64,000 nt of DNA from Acidithiobacillus_B sp049965315 (GTDB lineage: Bacteria; Pseudomonadota; Gammaproteobacteria; Acidithiobacillales; Acidithiobacillaceae). The stretch covers positions 4,033 to 68,032 of the forward strand of contig NZ_JBMFWL010000009.1 in the NCBI RefSeq assembly GCF_049965315.1, in the 5' to 3' direction. The notes under the pieces were generated by a model that worked only from the letters and a program-made list of their open reading frames with translations, was not told where the DNA came from and did no database searches. Of the stretch, positions 16,039-24,286 are shown one piece after another (position 1 is the first letter of the stretch; every line of letters starts with the position of its first letter). A program made the translations under genes and the position numbers.

Positions 16039-17418
16039 ATGGCAACGATGATGAAGACGGATGCCTCGGCGGCGGAGGTGTTGGCTGGGCTGCCGGAGGA
16101 AGATCGGCAACGGGCTGCGGATCGCTGGCGGGTGCATCGCCTGCGGGAAGAAGTGGCGGCGCGGCCGTCCCTGTGGAAGCGCTTGGGCCTCTTGCTGACC
16201 CTGGTGGGGCCGGGCATTTTGGTGATGGTGGCGGATAACGATGCCGGCGGCGTGATTACCTACGCCCAGACGGGGGCGACCTACGGGATCGGCTTTTTCA
16301 TCCCCTTCCTGCTCTTGATGATCCCGGTGGCCTATGTGGTGCAGGAGATGACGGTCCGCCTCGGGGCGGTGACCGGGCGGGGCCATGCGGAGATGATCTG
16401 GGGCCGTTACGGGGCCTTCTGGGGGGCCTTTTCCCTCTTTGACCTGGTGGTGGCCAATATCCTGACCCTGGTGACGGAGTTCATCGGCATTACGGTGGGG
16501 ATGAAGGTCTTTGGCGTGGCGCCCATCTGGAGTGCCGTGGGGGGCTTCGTCCTGGTCGCCGGGGTGCTGCTCTTTCTGCGCTATACGACCTGGGAGCGGG
16601 TGGCGCTGTGGATTGCAGCGGGAAATCTGGTCTTCGTGCCCCTGGCCATTGCCGCCCATCCCCATTGGGGGCAGGTGGCGGCGGCCCTGGGGAGCTGGCA
16701 GATCCCGGCGGGGGTGGCCGTGGGCGGCTTTCTGTATGTGATCCTGGCCAACCTGGGCACGACCATTGCGCCGTGGATGCTCTTTTTCCAGCAGTCCAGC
16801 GTGGTGGACAAGGGCCTGACGGTGCGGGACATCCGCGCCGGGCAGATTGATACGGCCTTGGGCGCCGTCATGATGGGGGTGGTGGCCATTGCCCTGGTGG
16901 TCCTGACCGGGACCTGGGTCTATGGGACGCCGGGGGCGGCGGATTTTGGGGTGCATCGCATCATGGCGGCCCTGGCGCAGAGCCCCATCGGTTCGGTGGG
17001 GACGGCCTTGTTTGCCCTGGGGCTGGTGGAGGCCGGGCTGATTGCCGCCATTGCCATTACGGCCAGCACGTCCTGGGCCGTGGGCGAGGCCCTGAAGCTG
17101 CCGCGCAGCATCAACCTGCCCCCGCAACGGGCCTTGCCCTTTTATCTCTCTGGCTTGATGGGCACGGCGCTGGCGGCGGTGGTGGTGCTCATTCCCAACG
17201 CGCCCCTGGGCTTCCTCAACCTGACGGTGCAAGTGGTGGCGTCCATCTTCATGCCGGCGGCCATGCTCTTTCTGCTCATGCTGCTCAATGATCCGGAGAT
17301 CATGGGGGTCCACGTCAATCGGCCGTGGCAGAACATGGCCGCCTTCGCCATCGTGGCGATGCTGATCGTGGCCAACGGCTTTTATGGGGTGAGCGTAGTG
17401 TTCCCGCACTTGCTCTAG
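16039..17418 (+). CDS. Nramp-family divalent metal transporter, non-canonical motif
   Basis: 459 residues with about 11 membrane helices after a soluble N-terminal stretch of some 55 residues. The Nramp core is visible: helix 1 GPGILVMVADNDAGGVITYA and helix 6 LGTTIAPWMLFFQQSSVVDK. The canonical metal-site motifs Asp-Pro-Gly-Asn and Met-Pro-His are replaced by Asn-Asp-Ala-Gly-Gly and Ala-Pro-Trp-Met, as in a divergent Nramp branch, so Mn, Fe or Mg are all possible substrates. GGGGAGG at 16024-16030 supports ATG 16039 over GTG 15994. The next two genes (small membrane protein, MgtC family) suggest a role in metal or magnesium balance. Confidence 0.82.
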   Translation: MATMMKTDASAAEVLAGLPEEDRQRAADRWRVHRLREEVAARPSLWKRLGLLLTLVGPGILVMVADNDAGGVITYAQTGATYGIGFFIPFLLLMIPVAYVVQEMTVRLGAVTGRGHAEMIWGRYGAFWGAFSLFDLVVANILTLVTEFIGITVGMKVFGVAPIWSAVGGFVLVAGVLLFLRYTTWERVALWIAAGNLVFVPLAIAAHPHWGQVAAALGSWQIPAGVAVGGFLYVILANLGTTIAPWMLFFQQSSVVDKGLTVRDIRAGQIDTALGAVMMGVVAIALVVLTGTWVYGTPGAADFGVHRIMAALAQSPIGSVGTALFALGLVEAGLIAAIAITASTSWAVGEALKLPRSINLPPQRALPFYLSGLMGTALAAVVVLIPNAPLGFLNLTVQVVASIFMPAAMLFLLMLLNDPEIMGVHVNRPWQNMAAFAIVAMLIVANGFYGVSVVFPHLL

Positions 17419-17479
17419 CCTTGGTTGGGGAATGATCCTTGGCCGTGGGTGGCTTTATGAAGAATGATGAGGAGGACTT

Positions 17480-17689
17480 ATGAGCGGGATTGAGGGAGCG
17501 AATGAGGCGCAGCGGCGGGAGGCGGAGGCCTTTGCCGTGTTCTGGGATCGGGAAGGGGTGCGGGAACTGGCGCCCTTGCGGCGGGCACCCATCAAGGGCT
17601 GGGTGCAGTGGGCCTTTTGGGGTCTGCGGGCCTACATCGTGGTCATGCTGGTCTTGGTAACCATCGGTTTTACCCGCGGGATGCACTGA
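17480..17689 (+). CDS. Small single-pass membrane protein
   Basis: 69 residues: a charged N-terminal half (about 1-44) and one hydrophobic helix (WAFWGLRAYIVVMLVLVTIG) ending in a short tail. AGGAGGA lies upstream of ATG 17480. I do not recognise the family. It lies 61 bases after the Nramp gene and its stop is one base before the MgtC-family start, so it is probably co-transcribed and may be a small partner of one of the two. Confidence 0.7.
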   Translation: MSGIEGANEAQRREAEAFAVFWDREGVRELAPLRRAPIKGWVQWAFWGLRAYIVVMLVLVTIGFTRGMH

Positions 17690-17690
17690 G

Positions 17691-18398
17691 GTGACGCTGG
17701 CGCCATTGGCGGGCTTGGGGCAGACCAGCGCGGACCTGCTCCTGGCCTTCGTCCTGGGGGCGCTCATCGGTATCGAGCGGCAATGGCGGCAGCGCACGGC
17801 GGGATTGCGCACCAATACCCTGGTGGCGGTGGGGGCGGCGATCTTTGTCGATCTGGCCTTGCGCATGGGTGGGGCGGCGGAGGCGACGCGGGTGGTGGCT
17901 TATGTGGTTTCGGGGGTGGGTTTTCTCGGCGCCGGGACCATCATGAAGGAAGGCGCCAACGTGCGCGGTCTCAATACGGCGGCTACCCTCTGGGGTTCGG
18001 CGGCGGTGGGGGCCTGCGCGGGGGCGGAACAGTGGGCGCCGGCGCTGCTGGCGGCGGTCTTTGTGCTCAGCGCCAATACCCTGCTGCGGCCGGTGGTGAA
18101 CCAGATCAATCGTCGGCCTTTGGATACGGGCGGAACGGAGTTGACGACCACGGTGTACCTGATTGTCGCCCGGGGGCAGGAGGGCGATCTGCGGGATGCG
18201 GTGACGGAGATTTTGGAAGAGGGCGGCTACCCTTTGCGGGAGATGCGGATGCATCCCTTCGGCCAACGGGAGACGGAGATCGCGGCAACGCTCCTGACCA
18301 GCAGCGTGGTGGAGGAAGAACTGGATCGGGTGGTGGAGCGTCTGGAACATCTGGACGAAGTGCATCAGGCCTTTTGGCACCAAAGTCCTGGCGAGTAA
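17691..18398 (+). CDS. MgtC/SapB family membrane protein
   Basis: 235 residues from GTG 17691. The N-terminal half has the MgtC signature LLAFVLGALIGIERQWRQRT, followed by AGLRTNTLVAVGAAIFV and GVGFLGAGTIMKEGANVRGL, with about five helices; the C-terminal half is soluble and probably ACT-like. MgtC proteins help growth at low magnesium and in acid and inhibit the F-type ATPase in Salmonella. Whether this member does the same is not known. It follows the small membrane protein by one base. Confidence 0.88.
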   Translation: MTLAPLAGLGQTSADLLLAFVLGALIGIERQWRQRTAGLRTNTLVAVGAAIFVDLALRMGGAAEATRVVAYVVSGVGFLGAGTIMKEGANVRGLNTAATLWGSAAVGACAGAEQWAPALLAAVFVLSANTLLRPVVNQINRRPLDTGGTELTTTVYLIVARGQEGDLRDAVTEILEEGGYPLREMRMHPFGQRETEIAATLLTSSVVEEELDRVVERLEHLDEVHQAFWHQSPGE

Positions 18399-18558
18399 GC
18401 CCGTAGAAGCGGCGATCGCGGACGACTGCCCAGGGGCTCAATGTGGAAGGGCATGCGCAGCGTGCCTTGCCCCAGGGCAGGTGGAAAAGATCATGATCTT
18501 GCCTGGGCTGGGCGCTTCTCCCGGCAAGGGGGCGAGCGACTTGAGGAAGGGGGGTGGC

Positions 18559-19845
18559 ATGGCGGCGGGAGGCAAGCCGAAAACGTTGCGGCGGATGCAG
18601 GGCAGGGCGCTGGCCCTGTTGGCGCTGGCGGTGCTGCTGTTTGGCGTGGCCCTCTGGCACGGGCAGGAAGGCCCTTGGGCCTGGGTGGGGGCCTTTGCCG
18701 AGGCGGCCATTGTGGGCGCCTTGGCCGACTGGTTTGCCGTGGTGGCCCTTTTCCGCCATCCCCTCGGCCTGCCCATACCCCATACGGCCATCATTCCCCG
18801 CAACAAGGCGCGCATCGCCGACAAGCTGGCGGCTTTCGTGCGCGATCAGTTTCTGGAGACGGAGGCCATCGTCGGCCTGGTGCGGCGGCTGGATCCGGCG
18901 CGCACGGTGGCGGCCTGGCTGCAAAAAAAGGAGAACGCCGAACTGCTCGGGCGACACCTGCTGGTGGTGGTGCAGGAGGCCCTGCATTTTGTGGACGATA
19001 TCCGGGTGCGCGATGCGCTGCGGGAGACCTTGCGGCGCCAGTTGGGTCAAATCGACGTGGCGCAGATGGCGGGCGAGATCCTCGATGCCCTGACCCGGGA
19101 ACACCGTCATCAGGAACTCCTGGAGGATGGCATTCAACGCCTCAGCCGCTGGCTGGATCAGGGCGAAACCCAGCAGGCTATTGCCGAGACGCTCCGGGAA
19201 GTATTGAAAAGGGCCTATCCGACCCTTTTTGCGTGGATGGGCGCGGTGGTCGATCCGGCCGTCCTTTGCCATAATCTGGCGGAGAATCTGGTTTCCGCCA
19301 GCAACAAGCTATTGCAGGAGATCGCCGCCGATCCGGAGCATCCGCGTCGCCAGGCCTTTACTGCCTGGGTGGATGATTTTATCCAGCGACTGAAATACGA
19401 CCCCCGTTTTCGGGAGCGTGCCGAGCGCTGGAAAGGGGAGATTCTGGACCATCCCGCCCTGCGCGATTATGTCAACGGTCTGTGGACGGATTTGCAGGGC
19501 TGGTTGGCAGCGGACCTGGAGCATCCCGATTCCCGGATCCATCAACGGCTGGTGGCCGGCGCCGGGGGCCTGGGCGCCTTTCTCGCCGAGCATGAGCCCC
19601 TGCGCGCCGCCATCAACGAACATCTGGAACAGGGGGTGCGGCGTTTGGCCGAGCCGCTGCGCGAGGGCGTGGCGCGGCACATTGCCGACACCATCCACGC
19701 TTGGCGGGACGAGGATCTGGTGCGGCAGATGGAATGGAGCGTGGGTACCGACCTGCAATACATCCGCATCAACGGTACCCTGGTGGGTGGCTTGATTGGA
19801 CTGGGCATCCACGCCGCCGTGCTGGCCGCGGCCTTGTTGCATTAG
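18559..19845 (+). CDS. DUF445 (YjiN-like) membrane protein
   Basis: 428 residues. After one hydrophobic helix comes EAAIVGALADWFAVVALFRH followed by PHTAIIPRNKARIADKL, the DUF445 signature; a long helical soluble part follows, with a C-terminal membrane helix (GLIGLGIHAAVLAAALL). The function is unknown; E. coli YjiN is an inner-membrane relative. GAGGAAGGGGGG directly upstream selects ATG 18559 over GTG 18481. It ends 41 bases from the convergent pncB. Confidence 0.85.
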   Translation: MAAGGKPKTLRRMQGRALALLALAVLLFGVALWHGQEGPWAWVGAFAEAAIVGALADWFAVVALFRHPLGLPIPHTAIIPRNKARIADKLAAFVRDQFLETEAIVGLVRRLDPARTVAAWLQKKENAELLGRHLLVVVQEALHFVDDIRVRDALRETLRRQLGQIDVAQMAGEILDALTREHRHQELLEDGIQRLSRWLDQGETQQAIAETLREVLKRAYPTLFAWMGAVVDPAVLCHNLAENLVSASNKLLQEIAADPEHPRRQAFTAWVDDFIQRLKYDPRFRERAERWKGEILDHPALRDYVNGLWTDLQGWLAADLEHPDSRIHQRLVAGAGGLGAFLAEHEPLRAAINEHLEQGVRRLAEPLREGVARHIADTIHAWRDEDLVRQMEWSVGTDLQYIRINGTLVGGLIGLGIHAAVLAAALLH

Positions 19846-19886
19846 AACGATGCGTTGGCAGAGAGGGATGGGCGCGGGACCGTCAT

Positions 19887-21284
19887 CTAGGACGCTGGCC
19901 CAAGGGCTGCGATCCGTTTTCTGATGCGGGCAGCGATCTCTGCCTGCCAGGCAGCAAGGTGCGGAGAAACCTGCACCGGGTAGGGCGGAGCCGGCGTCAG
20001 GTCCCTGCAGGGACCGGGCAGCGCGGCTACGGCCGACCGGCAATGGTCCCGGATCTCCGGTAGGGAAGGGAGCGCGTCCGGCAAGACCTTTCCACCCTCC
20101 ATCACCGGCCGCAGGAGGGCTTGGCCGGGCCCTTCCTCGGTGCGCAGGCTGATGCGGTCGCCCCGTGCCGGACCGTCCTTCCCCCCTTCCCGGAAAATCT
20201 GTTTGGCGCCGGGCAACCCGACCTTGCCCGCGGAGAGCTTCATGCGCCCTTCGCCGTTGTATTCTGCCAGCTTATAGGCGCAGTCGAGGGCGGGCGCGTC
20301 CGCAGAGACATCCATCCGGGTGCCGACGCCGAAGCCGTCGATGGGGGCGTTGCGGGAGAGGAGGCGCTGGATTTCGTATTCGTCCAGATTGCCGCTGGCG
20401 AAGATGATGAGTTGGGCAAGGTCGGCGGCATCGAGGCGGGTGCGGGCGGCGATGGCCAAGGCGGCGAGATCGCCCGAGTCAAGGCGAATGCCGCGGACCT
20501 GGAAGGCTTCGCCCAGTTCGTCGCGCAGGCGGATGACGGCCTCCACCCCGGCCATGGTGTCGAAGGTGTCCACCAGGCAGATGGTATGGGGATCGCTGCG
20601 CGCGAAGGCCCGGAAGGCGGTCAGGTCGTCCCCGAAGGCCTGGATGGCGCTGTGCGCCATGGTACCGCGCAAGGGTATCTCGTAGCGCAGGCCCGCCAGC
20701 ACGTGGGAGGTGCTCTCCACGCCGGCAATGAACGCCGCCCGGACGAGCTTCAGGCCGGCATCCAGACCATGGGCGCGGCGCAGGCCGAAATCGACCACCG
20801 GCCGCCCTTGCGCCGCCAGCACGACGCGGATGGCCTTGCTGGCGATGACGGTTTGCAAATGGATCTGATTCAGGATCAGGGTTTCGACGAACTGGGCTTC
20901 GGGCAAGGTCGCGTGGACCTGGAGCACCGGTTCCCGGGCGAAGCAGGGGGTGCCCTCCGCCAAGGCCCAGATGTCGCCACGGAAGCGGAAGTGTTCCAGA
21001 TAAGCCAAAAAAGCCGGGCGGAAGAGGGCGGTACGTTCCAAGGCCTCCAGGATGTGCGGGGTGAAACGCAGGCGGGGCAGGTATTGGAGGACGGTGCCGA
21101 GGCCGGCGAAGACGAGGAAATTGCGGGACGGCGGCAGGGACCGGAAAAACATCTCGAAGACCGCCGGGCCATTTTCGCCCTCATCGAAGTAGGTCTGCAG
21201 CATGGTCAGCTCGTACAGGTCCGTGACGAGGCACAGTTCCGCTTCCGTCACCGGTCCCTCAGTCCAGGAGAGCCCTGCGCTCAT
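19887..21284 (-). CDS. pncB: Nicotinate phosphoribosyltransferase
   Basis: 465 residues. LVTDLYELTMLQTYFDEG near the N-terminus, EGTPCFAREPVLQVHATLPE, VDFGLRRAHG, and DTFDTMAGVEAVI with RLDSGDLAALA and FASGNLDEYEI are diagnostic for this enzyme. It makes nicotinate mononucleotide from nicotinate and PRPP in NAD salvage (Preiss-Handler pathway), in the cytoplasm. GAGGAGG upstream supports the start. A -10 box TATAAT on the minus strand (21321-21326) lies about 40 bases before the ATG. It is divergent from the MFS gene. Confidence 0.95.
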   Translation of the reverse strand: MSAGLSWTEGPVTEAELCLVTDLYELTMLQTYFDEGENGPAVFEMFFRSLPPSRNFLVFAGLGTVLQYLPRLRFTPHILEALERTALFRPAFLAYLEHFRFRGDIWALAEGTPCFAREPVLQVHATLPEAQFVETLILNQIHLQTVIASKAIRVVLAAQGRPVVDFGLRRAHGLDAGLKLVRAAFIAGVESTSHVLAGLRYEIPLRGTMAHSAIQAFGDDLTAFRAFARSDPHTICLVDTFDTMAGVEAVIRLRDELGEAFQVRGIRLDSGDLAALAIAARTRLDAADLAQLIIFASGNLDEYEIQRLLSRNAPIDGFGVGTRMDVSADAPALDCAYKLAEYNGEGRMKLSAGKVGLPGAKQIFREGGKDGPARGDRISLRTEEGPGQALLRPVMEGGKVLPDALPSLPEIRDHCRSAVAALPGPCRDLTPAPPYPVQVSPHLAAWQAEIAARIRKRIAALGPAS

Positions 21285-21320
21285 GGCGTTGCCTCCTCGA
21301 TGATCTTCGCCCTTTGATTT

Positions 21321-21326
21321 ATTATA
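21321..21326 (-). promoter_or_regulatory. Probable -10 box of pncB
   Basis: ATTATA on the plus strand reads TATAAT on the minus strand, 37 bases upstream of the pncB start codon. The region 17-18 bases further upstream has no good -35 match, so the promoter is tentative. Confidence 0.45.
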
Positions 21327-21368
21327 CTGGGAAAAGCAGGAAAGCCGTTATGGCCTGATTCCTGAAAA

Positions 21369-21391
21369 CCGCCATGCCGATGGCGGCTTTT
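21369..21391 (+). terminator. Terminator-like hairpin before the MFS gene
   Basis: CCGCCAT (21369-21375) and ATGGCGG (21380-21386) form a seven-pair stem with a GCCG loop, preceded by AAAA and followed by CTTTT. It lies 17 bases before the MFS start codon. It could be an attenuator in the leader of that gene or a barrier to read-through. No drug- or metabolite-sensing aptamer is evident upstream. Confidence 0.45.
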
Positions 21392-21407
21392 CCTCTCGTC
21401 CCTCAAG

Positions 21408-22949
21408 GTGGCTCCGTTGGCGGCAAGCACAATTTACGCCCCTTCCGCAGAACGACCCCAGGAGCACCGCTGGCTGATCAGCATCGCCCTGATGCTGGCG
21501 ATGCTGATGGTCTTGCTGGACATGACCGTGGTCAGCGTGGCGCTCCCCTACATGATGGGGGCTTTGGCTGCTACGCCGAACCGAATCACCTGGGTGCTGA
21601 CCGCCTATCTGGCAGCCACCGCGGTCTGCATTCCCCTGACCGGCCATCTCGCCGCCCGCTTTGGGCGGCGGCGTCTTTTTCTCGTCAGTGTTTCCGGCTT
21701 TGTCCTTGCCTCGGGTCTGTGCGGGGCCAGCCAGACCCTGGCGGAAATCGTCTTCTTGCGCACCTTGCAAGGGGGTTTCGGCGCCCTCATGGTCGTTTTG
21801 GCCCAATCCACCATGGTCGATCTCTTCCCGGGAAAGGAGCGGGGGCGAGCCATGGCCATTTGGGGCATGGTGCTGATGGTGGGGCCGGCCATGGGGCCGG
21901 TATTGGGCGGCTATATCACCCAGCACATGGGCTGGCGCTGGCTGTTCTACATCAACCTTCCCGTCGGGATTTTTTCGCTCCTGCTGGGCGCCGCCACCAT
22001 GCGCGAGAGCAAAAGGCAAAATCTGTCCACGGACTGGCTGGGCCTACTGCTCATGGCGATCGGGATCGGCAGTCTGCAAATCGTGCTGTCGCGGGGGAAC
22101 GAGGATTATTGGTTTGACTCCAAGTTCATCGTGGCCCTGTCCATCCTCGCGGGTTTTGGCATCCTCATCTTCCTGCTGCGGGGATGGATGATTTCCGACA
22201 ATATCATCAATCTCCATCTCTTTCGCGACCGCAGTTTCGCCACCGCCGCATTGATCACCGGCGTATTCGGCCTCGGCCTCTTCGGCACCACCGCCATGCA
22301 GCCGCTCATGCTGGAGGGGCTGCTGAATTACATGCCGGAAACCACCGGTTGGGTCATGTTTCCGCGCGGTGTCGCCAGCGCCGTTGCCATGATGATCGTT
22401 GGGCGCCTCCTCAATCGCTACCAACCGCGCCTTTTTGTCATGGCCGGGGTTCTCCTGACTGCGGTCAGCACCTGGATCATGACCCGCTACAGCCTGTATA
22501 TCAGCCCCGCATGGATTATTTATCCCGGCATTATCCGGGGGATCGGCATGGGGATGATCTTCGTGCCCCTCACCGTCATCGCCTTCGATACCCTGCCCCT
22601 TGCGGTATCTGCGGAGGCCAGCGGTATCTTCAACCTCGTCCGCACCCTCGGCAATTCCATCGGCATCGCCATCGACGGCACCGTGCTCACCAATGAAACC
22701 CAGGTCAACTGGAACCAGTTGGGTGGACACATCAATGCCTTCAGTGCGGCGCTGCCGGACTGGCTGCAGTCCAGCGGCTTGGCACCGCAGGATCCCCGCG
22801 TCTGGGCGTTGCTCGGCCAGACCTTGTTCAGCCAGGCCGAAATGATCGCTTTCCTGGACGTCTTCCAGTGGATCACCATCCTCTTCTTTTGCCTCTTGCC
22901 CCTGGCCCTGCTCATCCCTCCGCGTATCCCTCCGGCTGGCGGATGGTAA
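21408..22949 (+). CDS. DHA2-family (EmrB/QacA-like) MFS multidrug exporter
   Basis: 513 residues with 14 predicted helices. Helix 1 has the DHA2 motif LDMTVVSVALPYMMG; motif A is GHLAARFGRRRLFLVSV, and motif C is GPAMGPVLGGYITQHMGWRW. Such pumps exchange drugs or metabolites for protons, usually with an EmrA-type adaptor and an outer-membrane channel, but neither is adjacent. The start is taken as GTG 21408; TTG 21417 is also possible and there is only a weak AAGG before it. It is the last gene before the pigment cluster, and a link to it is not shown. Confidence 0.9.
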   Translation: MAPLAASTIYAPSAERPQEHRWLISIALMLAMLMVLLDMTVVSVALPYMMGALAATPNRITWVLTAYLAATAVCIPLTGHLAARFGRRRLFLVSVSGFVLASGLCGASQTLAEIVFLRTLQGGFGALMVVLAQSTMVDLFPGKERGRAMAIWGMVLMVGPAMGPVLGGYITQHMGWRWLFYINLPVGIFSLLLGAATMRESKRQNLSTDWLGLLLMAIGIGSLQIVLSRGNEDYWFDSKFIVALSILAGFGILIFLLRGWMISDNIINLHLFRDRSFATAALITGVFGLGLFGTTAMQPLMLEGLLNYMPETTGWVMFPRGVASAVAMMIVGRLLNRYQPRLFVMAGVLLTAVSTWIMTRYSLYISPAWIIYPGIIRGIGMGMIFVPLTVIAFDTLPLAVSAEASGIFNLVRTLGNSIGIAIDGTVLTNETQVNWNQLGGHINAFSAALPDWLQSSGLAPQDPRVWALLGQTLFSQAEMIAFLDVFQWITILFFCLLPLALLIPPRIPPAGGW

Positions 22950-23201
22950 GGCGTTTCGCCTATGGCTCCAATAACAGCACGCTGATATGTAATCGGTTTT
23001 TCCCGAGCATCAAAAGCCCGGGACGCCGTCGGGAAGGCGGTTACCCGCCGCCGCGACGGGTCCCCGTGCGGTCAAGCATGTTCCGATCCGATTTGCTACG
23101 GAAGCACCTGGCATGCCACACTTTCACCGGCAAGCAGCGCTCCTGATGGCGGGGTGATCACGGCACCAGCGGCAAAGCGAGGTATCCTGGAGGTGGCTTT
23201 C
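22950..23201 (+). other. Intergenic stretch without a recognised gene
   Basis: Short ORFs cross this stretch, but none resembles a known protein or has a good ribosome-binding site. A GC-rich imperfect hairpin (AAAGCCCGGGACGCCGTCGG region, about 23009-23030) could be a terminator for the MFS gene, though a T-run is lacking. Confidence 0.5.
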
Positions 23202-23249
23202 ATGGAATATGGTCTGTTCCGGATGGCATTGAAGCGGAAGGTTCCGTAA
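23202..23249 (+). CDS. Possible 15-residue leader peptide
   Basis: MEYGLFRMALKRKVP, from ATG 23202 to TAA 23247-23249, with GGAGG at 23189-23193 at ideal spacing (eight bases). The stop is two bases before the ATG of the deacetylase (TAATCATG), and the two frames differ. It could couple translation of the next gene. I know of no homologue, and chance cannot be excluded. Confidence 0.3.
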   Translation: MEYGLFRMALKRKVP

Positions 23250-23251
23250 TC

Positions 23252-23995
23252 ATGTTGCTGACGTCGGCGCTATGGACTCTGGCAAGCGCGGGGATCCTGG
23301 GAAATACCGTGCTCGGTTCGCTGGTGATGTGCCCACGCTGTAAAATGATCAGCACCAACCTGATACGCCTGCCGAAAAGCGCCGTGGGCCGCGGCGAAAT
23401 AGCGCTGACCTTCGACGACGGGCCGGACGCGGAGGTGACCCCTCAAGTGCTGGACCAGTTGGACCTGCACAGTGCGAAAGCCAGCTTCTTTTGCATCGGC
23501 GAGAAAGCGGCGGCACGGCCGGATTTGGTTGCGGAAATCATACGCCGTGGCCATAGCGTAGAAAATCATAGCTATAATCACCGAAATCTATTCGCCTTTA
23601 GTAGTTCCAGAAATTTAAAAATCGAAGTTATCGCTACGCAACAGGTCATCCGTTCTGCTGATGCCGGTGGTAGCCCCATGTTTTTTCGCGCCCCTTTCGG
23701 ATTTCGTAGCCCATTGCTCGGTGGTGTATTGCGCCAGACCCGCTTGCAGCATGTGGCCTGGACCCGGCGCGGCTATGATGCCGTTTGCCGCAATCCCGAT
23801 GCGGTGTTCCGTCGCCTTGCCCACAAGCTGTCCGCCGGTGACATTTTATTGTTACATGACGGCGGGTCGGCACGGACGCGCACGGGGCAGCCGGTGGTGC
23901 TGGAGGTCTTGCCCCGACTACTGGAACAGTGTGCTAGCCACGGGTTGCGCAGCGTATCTTTGCCAATGGCATTTGGCGATGCACAATTCCTATAA
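23252..23995 (+). CDS. Polysaccharide deacetylase (NodB homology domain)
   Basis: 247 residues. A hydrophobic N-terminus (about 3-28) probably anchors it in the membrane. The NodB motifs are all present: TFDDGPD (catalytic base and metal Asp), ASFFCIGEKA, the metal histidines in GHSVENHSYNH, FFRAPFGFRS, and LLHDGG. Such carbohydrate esterase 4 enzymes remove N-acetyl groups from glycans. It starts the plus-strand pigment operon; a role in modifying the sugar/lipid part of the pigment is an inference from position. Confidence 0.85.
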   Translation: MLLTSALWTLASAGILGNTVLGSLVMCPRCKMISTNLIRLPKSAVGRGEIALTFDDGPDAEVTPQVLDQLDLHSAKASFFCIGEKAAARPDLVAEIIRRGHSVENHSYNHRNLFAFSSSRNLKIEVIATQQVIRSADAGGSPMFFRAPFGFRSPLLGGVLRQTRLQHVAWTRRGYDAVCRNPDAVFRRLAHKLSAGDILLLHDGGSARTRTGQPVVLEVLPRLLEQCASHGLRSVSLPMAFGDAQFL

Positions 23996-24286
23996 AGGAA
24001 GCTCGGCAACATACCCGCTATGAATGGGCAGCGGCCCGGGGATTCCTCTGCCTGACACTCTTTGGCCGAAGTAAACTGGAGAAGGATTCGGTATTTCATT
24101 AGCCGTTGCGCTATGGGATTTTGCCAAAAATGGTTACTCGTGGTTCCTGGTTGCGGGAAACAGTTGGCATTGGTGCCGCTGGTGGGGCAGGAATGACTTC
24201 CTGCGCTGGCGGTTGGCCGAGGGGGAGATGTGGTGGAAGGCAATATCCATTGAGGTAAAAAATAATCTAACCGGGAGCAGATCATA

